Part shown: positions 16,695 through 24,403 of the stretch, one piece after another
Numbering within the stretch: position 1 is the stretch's first letter
Layout: every line of letters begins with the position of its first letter
Source: JBKCUI01 sp052161605
GTDB taxonomy: Bacteria > Planctomycetota > Planctomycetia > Pirellulales > Pirellulaceae
Length of the DNA stretch: 64,000 nt
Direction: 5' to 3' (one strand)
Assembly: GCA_052161605.1 (NCBI GenBank)
Contig: CP197409.1
Notes under the pieces: generated by a model
Database searches by the model: none
What the model saw: only the letters and a program-made list of their open reading frames with translations
Told to the model about the DNA's origin: nothing
Position numbers and translations under genes: made by a program

Positions 16695-17785
16695 TTCGTC
16701 CCCCGAAGCCATATCCTGACTTCCCTCTTTATGCTCACTCGAGCGGCCAATGGGCCAAAAAAATTGGCGGCAAACTGAAGTACTTCGGTCTTTGGGATGA
16801 TCCAGACGAAGCTCTGAGACGTTACGAAGAGTCTCTGAAACTCTCGATCGAAGTGAAGCCGGGGATGTCTATCGAACTGGCCGGGAATACCTACCTGACT
16901 GCTCAGAAGAGACGGATCGCCGAAGGTACTCTCTCCCAACGTAGCTTCTTGGACCTTAGGCGTACCGTTGTGCGATTTGCGAAATGTATGGGGCAAAATC
17001 GATTGATCGAGTCGCTGCAACCTACGGACTTTCTGAAGTACAAGAACCATTTCGCGAGGACTAATAACCTGGTGTCGGTTGGTAACGAGATTACCAGAGT
17101 CAAAACAATGCTGAACTGGCTGGTTAAGTCGAAACTTATTCAGCAAATCGACACGGGACCGGATTTCCGTAAGCCACCAGCTAAGGCAGCTCGCAAGCAC
17201 AAGCGAGAACGTGGGCTGAAGCTTTTCACGCCAGATGAGATTCAACGCATTCTGAATGAAAGCGGGATCCGGATGAGGGCGATGATTCTCCTCGGTATCA
17301 ACTGCGGCTACCACAACAATGATATCGAGACCCTGCCACTAGTCGCGGCCGAGGCGGCGATCGAGTCGCGCTTGATCGAGCACGCTCGACAGAAGACGGA
17401 AATAGAGCGAGTCTGCCCTTTGTGGCCAGAGACGATTGACGCATTGAAGGCCTGGCTGTTCATTAGACCTCGGACGGAAAGCAGGCTTGCGTTCGTTCTT
17501 CACGATGGCCGCCCCATGAGCACCGTAAATGCGGATGTTGGCAAGCGATTCCGCTCTGTACGGGATTTAGCTGGGGTTCGGGATGGAGGGTTCTCTTGGC
17601 TGCGCAAAACGTTCGCGACCTACGCCAGCGAGGCAGCTGATCAAGTCGCTGTTGATTTCATCATGGGGCACGTCGATAGCAATATCTCGGGGATCTACCG
17701 ACAGATGGTACGATCGAAGCGGTTGCAAAAACCTGTAAATGTTGTGCGGGAATGGCTACTGTTTAGTGAAATACCATCTGAGTGA
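16685..17785 (+). CDS. Phage tyrosine recombinase (integrase)
   Basis: 366 residues, start GTG 16685. The N-terminal core-binding region is followed by a catalytic domain. The box II Arg is in SWLRKTFATYAS, and the C-terminal MGHVDSNISGIYRQMV carries the conserved His and the likely nucleophile Tyr. Oddities: the usual box I GLR Arg is not evident (the position reads INCGYHNNDIETLP), and the box II HxxR reads SxxR. A few planctomycete phage integrases I recall share such changes. It integrates and probably excises the prophage at the adjacent tRNA-Arg. Confidence 0.88.
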   Translation: MVVVRPPKPYPDFPLYAHSSGQWAKKIGGKLKYFGLWDDPDEALRRYEESLKLSIEVKPGMSIELAGNTYLTAQKRRIAEGTLSQRSFLDLRRTVVRFAKCMGQNRLIESLQPTDFLKYKNHFARTNNLVSVGNEITRVKTMLNWLVKSKLIQQIDTGPDFRKPPAKAARKHKRERGLKLFTPDEIQRILNESGIRMRAMILLGINCGYHNNDIETLPLVAAEAAIESRLIEHARQKTEIERVCPLWPETIDALKAWLFIRPRTESRLAFVLHDGRPMSTVNADVGKRFRSVRDLAGVRDGGFSWLRKTFATYASEAADQVAVDFIMGHVDSNISGIYRQMVRSKRLQKPVNVVREWLLFSEIPSE

Positions 17786-17979
17786 GTAAAGTTTCGCCGA
17801 GAATTCGAGCCACATCTGGACTCAAAATCTGAAATCCGGACATTTGGCAAGAACAGATTTTGCGAACGACACAGGATTTTATCTTGATCTTTAGATGACA
17901 AAAGGATAGTCTCAGCCAACCCCTTAATCGTATTGCTGACGGTTTTTGTCATAAAATTACAGTCTCGACAAGTAAGAAT

Positions 17980-18702
17980 ATGGAAGAAAAAAAATCATAT
18001 TGCCTGTTGAAGTTTTGCCCAATTAACTCGTACTCCCTTAGTATGATCGAGCAGTCACAGCTTTTTTTTAGTGTCCCGGAAAATTTGAATGACCCATTCG
18101 AATTCAAGTCTTTCGGGACCCCAAACTCGGTCGCAAGTACTTTCACTACTGGGATTTGTAGCTTTTCAAAATCCTCACACTATATTGGCTTAGCTGATTA
18201 CGGTCCCCTAGCCGTGGAAATTGATCATACAATTAAAAATCAACTACTTTGGTCGCACTATGCGAGTTCTCACACAGGAGCGTGTTTTGTATTCGATCAA
18301 TTGAAGCTTTATGAAAGTCTGAAAGACTTCTCGGAGATGCACGACGTAGTGTATTGCGAGTCCGATGAAGAACTGCCTAGGTCACAAAGCGCAAGACACA
18401 AGTCGAGTTGGTGGGAATACGAAAGAGAGCTACGGTTCATCCTGACGGCGGAAGCGTACATTAACCCAAGCGTTAAGGTAATCAAGAATGGTTTCCTGGT
18501 TAAGTACCCATTAAAAGCCTTGATGGGTATTTATTTTGGATGCAGAACCAGCGAGTTTGATCGTCACGAGTTTTTTAGAGTTTTAACACAAGCTCGTCAG
18601 TCTCAAGATCTCTCTGGACACTCGATCCAGCTACTAAACTTGGAGACTTCCCGAGAACGTTTCCAATTGCGGATTTCAAGAATCGAGATCCTTAAGCTGT
18701 AA
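17980..18702 (+). CDS. DUF2971-family protein
   Basis: 240 residues with the family's landmarks: LLKFCPINSYSLSMIEQSQL near the start, FSVPENLNDPFEF, then LLWSHYASSHTGACFVFD and SSWWEYERELRFIL. DUF2971 proteins are scattered in prophages and defence islands; their biochemical activity is not established to my knowledge. The gene is visibly richer in A+T than its neighbours and stands alone between the integrase and the regulatory operon, the pattern of a moron. A role in superinfection exclusion or host defence is inference. Confidence 0.85.
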   Translation: MEEKKSYCLLKFCPINSYSLSMIEQSQLFFSVPENLNDPFEFKSFGTPNSVASTFTTGICSFSKSSHYIGLADYGPLAVEIDHTIKNQLLWSHYASSHTGACFVFDQLKLYESLKDFSEMHDVVYCESDEELPRSQSARHKSSWWEYERELRFILTAEAYINPSVKVIKNGFLVKYPLKALMGIYFGCRTSEFDRHEFFRVLTQARQSQDLSGHSIQLLNLETSRERFQLRISRIEILKL

Positions 18703-18847
18703 TTGGAAAGGGACGAGAATCTCACCGCTAGTGCATACAGGCTCAAACTGACAAGACGAGGTATAAATTGTTTGCAATCGATTTTATTTAAGGTATTTTG
18801 AATTTCAAGAATGATTCGAGTTTAACCACTTGAATCACCTTAAGGAG

Positions 18848-19063
18848 TCAAATGAACTTTTCAATTCCTTCTGGCATGGCATCGACGACATGATTTCGGA
18901 TCACTCGACTTAGTGATGCCTCTGGAATGCGATAGTTTGGCTTCTTTGCCGTTCCAATGTCGATTGTGCCTGGCAGTCGGTTCTCTCGTATCCATCGCTT
19001 CACGACGGATACGCTTACGCGGAAGTGGTCGGCAACTTCCATGGTGGTTAGGTATCTGATCAT
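18848..19063 (-). CDS. Helix-turn-helix excisionase-like protein
   Basis: 71 residues. YLTTMEVADHFRVSVSVVKR and WIRENRLPGTIDIGT are a MerR-type/HTH_17 DNA-binding motif as in phage excisionases. It is the last gene of a leftward four-gene operon, overlapping the gene before it (ATGA). A recombination directionality factor is the likely role, given the nearby integrase. Confidence 0.8.
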   Translation of the reverse strand: MIRYLTTMEVADHFRVSVSVVKRWIRENRLPGTIDIGTAKKPNYRIPEASLSRVIRNHVVDAMPEGIEKFI

Positions 19064-19314
19064 AATGATTTGTGCTCTTGTAAGAAACCAATCCTAAAAA
19101 CAGGGATGCAACACAATCCTGGTATGCCAATCACGCCATGCTGAATCTGTCCTGATTGAGTCCACTCGATCAATCGATCGCACAATTGATTGAGGTTCAA
19201 TCCTGTGCGCTTTGCGATCTCGGCAGGTGTTTCGGCCTTGCCGGTTAGGATCGCTTTTGGATCGTTTGGAACAGGATCGGTTTCGCGATACGGTAGAAGA
19301 CGAGATTTTCTCAT
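19060..19314 (-). CDS. Small hypothetical phage protein
   Basis: 84 residues. The centre (ETPAEIAKRTGLNLNQLCDR) reads like a helix-turn-helix, so a DNA-binding role is possible. Overlaps both neighbours by four bases in the leftward operon. No family recognised. Confidence 0.65.
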   Translation of the reverse strand: MRKSRLLPYRETDPVPNDPKAILTGKAETPAEIAKRTGLNLNQLCDRLIEWTQSGQIQHGVIGIPGLCCIPVFRIGFLQEHKSL

Positions 19315-19814
19315 GCTCTTGCTCCTTTGTAGAACGCCAGCTGTTTACCGATGCCCAACGATGAGACGGGCTTCACTACGTTGATTCCAAACATGGTGAG
19401 TATGGATCCGAGTGGCTCGCAGTACTTCGCACCCGCGTGTAGCTCAATGGTGACATCTGCGAGTTTGGGGCTGTTGAATTCGTAATAAAGCTCCGTCATG
19501 AGTTGATTTGCAACTCCGATATGCCACTCCGCTGCCTCGATCTCCGATAAACCATCAAAGGTGACATCGTAGGGACGAATGGGGGTAGTTGGCTTCAAGA
19601 GCCCACTCTTTGCGCTTAGGATGTACCACGGCAAATTGCGAGACTCGACATGAACAACCCGCTTTTCGAATAGATCGCTGGTGTAAAGTTCTCTCGCTGT
19701 GAAATAGCTGGTATGGCTCTTTAAGCTCGACTTGGTTTTGCTGCACCCAACAAGAGCGATCGTTTGTCGAGTCTTCTTCGGGAACGGCAATGTTTGTTGA
19801 GTCAGATTGCTCAT
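19311..19814 (-). CDS. DUF6884-like protein
   Basis: 167 residues. TIALVGCSKTKSSL followed by ARELYTSDLFEKRV and LPWYILSAKSGLLKPTTPI is the signature of the family I know as DUF6884, widespread in phages and plasmids. The function is not established. Overlaps the genes on both sides by four bases. Confidence 0.78.
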   Translation of the reverse strand: MSNLTQQTLPFPKKTRQTIALVGCSKTKSSLKSHTSYFTARELYTSDLFEKRVVHVESRNLPWYILSAKSGLLKPTTPIRPYDVTFDGLSEIEAAEWHIGVANQLMTELYYEFNSPKLADVTIELHAGAKYCEPLGSILTMFGINVVKPVSSLGIGKQLAFYKGARA

Positions 19815-20080
19815 TTGGCTAACCTCAACCTTCTTTGGGAGGGTGGAGGCAACGGAAGATCCTTTCTGCGGATCTTCGGTTCTGCTTCGTGGCTCAAAAA
19901 TTCGAGCAATGCTGAGTGAGTTACCTGCCTGATTCTTTTATTGGTGCTGGCAGAAAAATTGGGGAGCGACTTTGATCGACTGCTGTCGATCAACGCCGCT
20001 ACCGTGTAGGGCGAAACCTCTAGATGTTCCGCCAATTCTTGGACCGTGTAGACACGATCCAGTGCAGGTAACTCACTCAT
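19811..20080 (-). CDS. Helix-turn-helix DNA-binding protein
   Basis: 89 residues from ATG 20080; a TTG seven codons further upstream is possible. RVYTVQELAEHLEVSPYTVAA is a HTH_17-type motif, followed by a basic C-terminus. It is the first gene of the leftward operon, facing a rightward start about 60 bases away, the position expected of a lysogeny regulator or excisionase. Confidence 0.75.
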   Translation of the reverse strand: MSELPALDRVYTVQELAEHLEVSPYTVAALIDSSRSKSLPNFSASTNKRIRQVTHSALLEFLSHEAEPKIRRKDLPLPPPSQRRLRLAK

Positions 20081-20139
20081 TTTCCACCCTATCGAAAACA
20101 AGTGGCAGGGAGTTTTCGTCAGGAGGTACCCAAGATGCT
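20081..20139. promoter_or_regulatory. Divergent promoter region of the regulatory switch
   Basis: Lies between the leftward regulatory operon and a rightward ribosome binding site (AGGAGGT at about 20121-20127). After it comes ATG CTA TGA at 20135-20143, a two-codon minimal frame overlapping ATG 20140. No -35/-10 boxes can be assigned with certainty. Confidence 0.4.
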
Positions 20140-20274
20140 ATGACGCACTCGGATCAAGGTCAAGCACTGAAACGAAAAAAGCCCCACCAACCAGTCACGC
20201 CCGAAATCTGGTCGATGGAGCTCGGCTTTGCAGCCATCAAGGAGTGTACGCGATGTTTATCGGTTCGCAAGTGA
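20140..20274 (+). CDS. Possible 44-residue basic protein
   Basis: Begins MTHSDQGQALKRKKPHQPV and ends with ECTRCLSVRK, including a CxxC. A strong AGGAGGT lies upstream, though it is better spaced for ATG 20135, which stops after two codons. This may be the first rightward early gene; its size and charge would suit a small regulator. No homology recognised. Confidence 0.35.
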   Translation: MTHSDQGQALKRKKPHQPVTPEIWSMELGFAAIKECTRCLSVRK

Positions 20275-20438
20275 CGTTTCTCGTAAACAACTTTTCCACA
20301 ATCCATCCTTCAAAATGACAATGAATTCGTTGGCGAAAATGGTGCGGACCTAACGTGTCACTCACGCTAGCAAAATCCGCTCAACAGGAAAATTCGATCA
20401 GGATGGGGTAATCTGAAGACGAGAGAGGCAACAAGCAA

Positions 20439-20741
20439 ATGTGGGAAGTGATTGCTGAACGTGGAGAGACTGAGCGACGGATTGTGTCATGCAAATGGGA
20501 CCGAGCCAAACAACACGCGAACCGTGCGCTCGATAAGGGATGGAGGGTGAGGATTCGAACCTTTTACGCTGATGTGCTGATCGCCGAACCGAACGGTGAT
20601 TTTTTGATCATCGCTCGCAAGGTTAGGCCGCAGGATGCAGCTCGTTTCTCGATCCTGTGGTTCAAACGCGATGAGCAATCAGGTTGTGTCATGTGGCCGC
20701 ATGGGCGGCCGCTGCCGGTGGGGTGGAGGGTGGTGGGATAG
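20439..20741 (+). CDS. Hypothetical phage protein
   Basis: 100 residues from ATG 20439 with GAGAGG about 10 bases upstream. The sequence is Arg/Trp-rich with regular strands (GWRVRIRTFYADVLIAEPNG, DFLIIARKVRP), suggesting a small beta-rich domain. No family recognised. The end lies 9 bases from a convergent leftward gene. Confidence 0.6.
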   Translation: MWEVIAERGETERRIVSCKWDRAKQHANRALDKGWRVRIRTFYADVLIAEPNGDFLIIARKVRPQDAARFSILWFKRDEQSGCVMWPHGRPLPVGWRVVG

Positions 20742-20749
20742 TAGCCGCG

Positions 20750-21634
20750 TTATGGTTCATGTCGAAGCTTACGAACCTGTACACGAACGGGGGCTTTATC
20801 TTCCTTTGACCTGTAGGTGATCGTCACATCAGCCTTAAGTGACTTGCCAGTTGGAATCGATTTTGGATCGATCGTTTCAGAAAGCTGAACAGCAATTCGT
20901 TTTCCTGGTTGTAAGTCGTCAAGATAGGCCCACCAGCCAGTCGTTCTGTCGAGATCCACAGCCCTGAAAGTAATGGATGTATCATCGACATCGCGAAATG
21001 GCCTTTCAACGTCTGGCTTTTCGTAGCTTGTGGGGACGTGCTCTAGATACTGAGCAGGTACGACTGGTTGCCCATTGACGATAATATCTCCGGTAGTCGC
21101 CACCCCGCCTGGCCTTGTTAGCTTCACTAGACCTTGCTTTACCGATTCTTTATTCGCGATCTTGGATTCAAGAATTTGTTTGATTTCATCTTCATTCTTA
21201 CCCACCTTGTCACCAATCAACACGAAGACATTTTGAACAGGTTGAGCAAGGGGCGCATCTTGCTTTGAAGGAGCGAATTGCCATGCTGCGTATCCAATCG
21301 CACCCGCAATCGCAAAACCAATCATCTGGTTATGTGACAGATTTGTGAAACGCATGTTCTTGCGAAACTCCTCGAAATTTTTCGATCCCTCTTTACCAGA
21401 ACCAAAGCATAAGCGATAGATCCAGCCATCTTCAATGCTGTTTAGCTTTAAACTCGTGATTAATATTTCTGGGGGAGGCAATTCCATTTTTAGTAGCCCC
21501 TCCAAGAAATACGTCGCGTTCCTGGCCATGATCTCAAGTCCCTTGAGGTGGTCGATTACCATTGCGGAGGTAACTGGCTCGTCAAAATCCAGATATAGAC
21601 TTTGTTTTGATTCGAAGATTATTGGATTTTCCAT
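20750..21634 (-). CDS. Hypothetical protein with one membrane segment
   Basis: 294 residues. A hydrophobic stretch at about residues 104-119 (NQMIGFAIAGAIGYAAW) divides an N-terminal cytoplasmic-type domain from a longer C-terminal region rich in Val, Lys and Asp with beta character (VTITYRSKEDKAPVRVQVRK at the end). No family recognised. It forms a leftward cluster with the GYF/DUF4282 gene and the small zinc-motif gene. Confidence 0.7.
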   Translation of the reverse strand: MENPIIFESKQSLYLDFDEPVTSAMVIDHLKGLEIMARNATYFLEGLLKMELPPPEILITSLKLNSIEDGWIYRLCFGSGKEGSKNFEEFRKNMRFTNLSHNQMIGFAIAGAIGYAAWQFAPSKQDAPLAQPVQNVFVLIGDKVGKNEDEIKQILESKIANKESVKQGLVKLTRPGGVATTGDIIVNGQPVVPAQYLEHVPTSYEKPDVERPFRDVDDTSITFRAVDLDRTTGWWAYLDDLQPGKRIAVQLSETIDPKSIPTGKSLKADVTITYRSKEDKAPVRVQVRKLRHEP

Positions 21635-21683
21635 GGAAGAGATCTCTCAGTGCGTGTTGAAGGGTGTGGTTAGTAGCGTTGTC

Positions 21684-22307
21684 CTACCGCGATTCCCTGA
21701 GCAGAATCAGTTGATTGCGGATGTCAAAAACGATGATGATGCCTTCACAAATCAGTCGCAAAATGAGGAGAGACAGAACCTTGTAGATCAAGTAGGGAAT
21801 CGCTAGGACCGAGTAAGCTGTCAGCATCGCGGGAACTTCCTTAGGCTCTTCGAAGAGGCTGTTTCCTAGGGATGATACCCATGCTGACATGTACAAGGGC
21901 GCAACAAAAACACACTCCAGACCCCAGAGAATGAGAAAAAGAACCCATAGAATCTTGACGACTAGAGGCGTGGTAAATCGTTTGAATGAAATATCGAAAA
22001 CATCCACCAACCTACCAGTGGCATCACCCTTGGAAGCTGCCTTTGATCGGACCTGAGATAGATCAAGCGATTGTTTAGGGGGACTTGCGTTCCTGAACAG
22101 TTGAGAAAGAACCGGCACGTTTGATGCCCCCTCCCAGATGTTGTTGGTGTGACTGGGATGTTGAACGCGTGTCTCTGAGGTAATCCGGCCCTGTTTTATG
22201 TAATCCGTGATCTGGCTGATTTCGTATGGCCCATAAGTCACGCCATCGGTCCCCATTACATACCATTCAGGCTTCTGGTTAATCTGGATCTTGGGCTTTT
22301 CGGGCAT
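21684..22307 (-). CDS. GYF_2 / DUF4282 membrane protein
   Basis: 207 residues. Residues 15-60 (WYVMGTDGVTYGPYEISQIT) form a GYF_2 domain, thought to bind proline-rich peptides. The C-terminal half has DVFDISFKRFTTPLVVK and several hydrophobic segments, matching the DUF4282 membrane family. An unusual cargo for a phage early region; it may change the host envelope, but that is inference. Confidence 0.82.
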   Translation of the reverse strand: MPEKPKIQINQKPEWYVMGTDGVTYGPYEISQITDYIKQGRITSETRVQHPSHTNNIWEGASNVPVLSQLFRNASPPKQSLDLSQVRSKAASKGDATGRLVDVFDISFKRFTTPLVVKILWVLFLILWGLECVFVAPLYMSAWVSSLGNSLFEEPKEVPAMLTAYSVLAIPYLIYKVLSLLILRLICEGIIIVFDIRNQLILLRESR

Positions 22308-22316
22308 TCTAGCCTC

Positions 22317-22679
22317 CTAGGATTTCGGTTTCTTTCGGTGTTCGGCGGTCTTTTTGACGGCGGATTCGAGGATTTCTTTAGGAGTTGCAGATTCTTCTCT
22401 CATGGCATCAGGGGTTGAAGCCACGAAAGCGGCGAAAGACTCGGCGAACGGATCATCAATGCCGAACTTTTTTCCTTGCTGCTTGGGCAGCAACTTGCCA
22501 CTCTCGATCAATTGCAGCTCCCAAGCGTCGGCAGCCTCAGGCTTAAGTGAGTCACGCTTTCTTCGAAACTGTTCGTAATGTCGCAGACACAAACCTCGTT
22601 TCAGGTTAGTGGCTAAGTCACCACAAACTAGACACGCTTTTCCTCGCACTGCATCTGTCGAATCCGCTTTTCTGGTCAT
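22317..22679 (-). CDS. Small zinc-motif phage protein (paralogue of 22920 gene)
   Basis: 120 residues. ACLVCGDLATNLKRGLCLRH plus YEQFRRKRDSL has a CxxC...CxxH layout that can bind one zinc ion. The same motif and following helix occur in the divergent gene at 22920, so the two are paralogues. The C-terminus is Lys-rich. Function unknown; nucleic-acid binding is plausible. Confidence 0.75.
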   Translation of the reverse strand: MTRKADSTDAVRGKACLVCGDLATNLKRGLCLRHYEQFRRKRDSLKPEAADAWELQLIESGKLLPKQQGKKFGIDDPFAESFAAFVASTPDAMREESATPKEILESAVKKTAEHRKKPKS

Positions 22680-22919
22680 GCATAAAAAAATATCAGAAAA
22701 GTTTCATGGTTCATATCTCCTTTTGTCGCAATAACTTAGGTTTTGTTAGTAGTAATAAAGGTGTTAGCTAGAGTTGCTATGGAGTTGTTGTCGTGTTGAC
22801 TTCGTGTTGCCGTCTCGTATCATCTTCGTATCAGCCTAGACGGACACGAGAACGGAAACGGCTGATTTACCTCATGGACTGGTGAACGGAGTGTCTCGCG
22901 TAATTCGGAGGCGACAGCC
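22680..22919. promoter_or_regulatory. Divergent intergenic region between zinc-motif paralogues
   Basis: 240 bases, A+T-rich next to the leftward gene, with repeated GTGTTG and TCGTATCA words around 22790-22835. It should contain both promoters. No boxes assigned. Confidence 0.4.
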
Positions 22920-23240
22920 ATGAGTTTCGACCAACAGCAAATTTCAAGGTGGATTGCGATGGTGGCAACCAAGCCCAAGAAAAAATCAGTCGCCAGAGAA
23001 GTCGCAGAGAAAGCGAGCGAGTGCAAATGCTTGATTTGTGGTGCGCCTGCCAATGGCAACCGTGGATTGTGCGTGGCTCACTACCTGAAGTTCTACAGGA
23101 CGCTGCAAGAACTCCCTCGAAAAGATCGGGCAGCCTTCGAGCAAGAACAGATCGAAAAGGGGCGGGTACTCGCTGCCGGTGCGATCCGTGGCATCAAGAA
23201 ACCAAATCCGTTTGCAACTGAGGTGGATGGAGATGAATAA
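22920..23240 (+). CDS. Small zinc-motif phage protein (paralogue of 22317 gene)
   Basis: 106 residues; an internal ATG at 22959 is an alternative start. CLICGAPANGNRGLCVAHYL and KFYRTLQELPRKDR match the leftward paralogue (CLVCG...RGLCLRHYEQF). Both are short, basic and likely zinc-binding. A GGAGGC ribosome binding site lies upstream of ATG 22920. Confidence 0.75.
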   Translation: MSFDQQQISRWIAMVATKPKKKSVAREVAEKASECKCLICGAPANGNRGLCVAHYLKFYRTLQELPRKDRAAFEQEQIEKGRVLAAGAIRGIKKPNPFATEVDGDE

Positions 23241-23250
23241 CGCAACAACT

Positions 23251-23673
23251 TTAGCCACCAACGATCAAGCGATACATGCGCAGCAATGCGCGTTGGCTTC
23301 GGGCGTCGTAGTCGAACAACCTAGCACTCCATCGATCAAGCTCGCGAAACTGGCGAAGGTACTGAGGCTTAGGAGAAGCTGCAAATGCCAACCGGCGACC
23401 GTGGTTATCGTCGAACTGATCCGCAGTGATATCGACAATGATCCCGTTCGTCTCAAGCCAGGCGTGGGACTGCGATCCCGAATCGCCCAACACATACTCC
23501 GGTGGGTCGTACCCAAGTTGGCAAAGATGGTGGGCCATCAGGTCACTGGCATCCCCACAGCATCCCATGGGGAATCGGTCGAAATGGCCACCCAATCGTT
23601 TCGGGTCGCACTGCTCAATCAGTCTTCGGAACTTGGTGGCGATTTCGTTCAGTTCTGCTACGTCACTTTGCAT
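23251..23673 (-). CDS. Transglutaminase-like / cysteine-peptidase-like protein
   Basis: 140 residues from ATG 23673. FPMGCCGDASDLMAHHL, then GSQSHAWLETNGIIVDITAD give Cys, His and Asp in the order and spacing of papain/transglutaminase-fold enzymes. The opposite strand is also open, but its reading lacks motifs. It is convergent with the zinc-motif gene. Target unknown; a phage enzyme acting on peptide or amide bonds is inference. Confidence 0.65.
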   Translation of the reverse strand: MQSDVAELNEIATKFRRLIEQCDPKRLGGHFDRFPMGCCGDASDLMAHHLCQLGYDPPEYVLGDSGSQSHAWLETNGIIVDITADQFDDNHGRRLAFAASPKPQYLRQFRELDRWSARLFDYDARSQRALLRMYRLIVGG

Positions 23674-23797
23674 GATGACGGCGGATTGTACATCACCAAA
23701 ACGAGACCGAGAAACGTGGAGGTGAGCATTTAGAAACACTACCTGTGTTGGGTGTGTTGCTCGGCTGGTTTGGGCGTGAGCCGGTCGAGCTTTTTGT

Positions 23798-23870
23798 TGG
23801 GGGAAGTTGTGATGGATCAACCACCAGGTTCATTCCCTGGTCTACGCGGGTTCGATTCCCGCTCCCCCGG
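23798..23870 (+). tRNA. Phage tRNA with CAT anticodon (Met-type)
   Basis: Acceptor TGGGGGA/TCCCCCG (first pair T-G), D stem TTG/CAA (or GTTG/CAAC), anticodon stem CCAGG/CCTGG with loop TTCATTC giving CAT, and T arm GCGGG/CCCGC with loop TTCGATT. CCA is not encoded. CAT can mean elongator Met, initiator Met or, if lysidine-modified, Ile2; I cannot separate these. The D-arm region is slightly unusual (one extra base between D and anticodon arms). Confidence 0.8.
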
Positions 23871-23951
23871 TTTCCCGTGGCAGGGAGTTTTTGTTCCTCA
23901 CCCGTCAACTGTGGCGGGTGGGGAAGTTTTCAAATCATAGGAGGCATAGGA

Positions 23952-24143
23952 ATGCTGATTCTAAGTAGGAAGGCGGATGAGATGATCCGGATCGGTGACG
24001 AGATCACGATTCGAGTTGTCGATATTCGTGGCGACAAAGTTCGATTGGGCTTCGAGGCTCCCAAGGATTTGCAAATCCATCGGGATGAGGTCTATCAGGC
24101 GCTCCAGCAACTCCGCAAGGAACAGGAAGGAGGTGCAGCGTGA
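23952..24143 (+). CDS. csrA: Carbon storage regulator CsrA, phage-encoded
   Basis: 63 residues: MLILSRKADEMIRIGDEITI then VVDIRGDKVRLGFEAPKDLQ and IHRDEVYQAL, the complete CsrA fold including the RNA-binding GDKVRLGFEAP and the C-terminal IHRxEV. CsrA binds GGA motifs near ribosome binding sites and represses or stabilises mRNAs. ATG 23952 has AGGAGG upstream. It lies in the early operon ahead of the recombination genes, so it may retune host or phage translation. The stop overlaps the next start (GTGA). Confidence 0.93.
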   Translation: MLILSRKADEMIRIGDEITIRVVDIRGDKVRLGFEAPKDLQIHRDEVYQALQQLRKEQEGGAA

Positions 24144-24403
24144 GCGAACTAACTAACAATCAGATGCTTGCTCTTGAGTTGCGAAAGATTGCGAATCTGA
24201 TCGAGCGAATCCCGCTTCACACGACCGTGCGAGTCGATATTCACGGAGTATCGGAGCGGTCAAGGCAAGATCTTATGGAGTTGTTCGGTGGCAAAAAAGC
24301 TTTCGAGCAAAAGGGTTCTGGCTCCTGCGTTTGGCATGAAACCGAATACCTGTGCGGTGACATGGAACTAACCCTCCATCACACGAAGGAGGTGGCAGTA
24401 TGA
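24140..24403 (+). CDS. Small hypothetical phage protein
   Basis: 87 residues, GTG start overlapping the csrA stop. The sequence (MLALELRKIANLIERIPLHT and later a CVWHETEYLCGDME segment) shows an N-terminal helix followed by strands. Overlaps the YqaJ exonuclease start by ATGA. No family recognised; translational coupling ties it to recombination. Confidence 0.7.
   Translation: MSELTNNQMLALELRKIANLIERIPLHTTVRVDIHGVSERSRQDLMELFGGKKAFEQKGSGSCVWHETEYLCGDMELTLHHTKEVAV

Noticed and set aside
16487..17314. Leftward 275-residue frame over the tRNA and integrase
   Set aside because: It would run through tRNA-Arg and opposes a clear integrase; composition is that of an antisense shadow.
23179..23733. 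Rightward 184-residue frame opposite the Cys/His/Asp protein
   Set aside because: Lacks motifs, while the leftward frame has an ordered catalytic triad.
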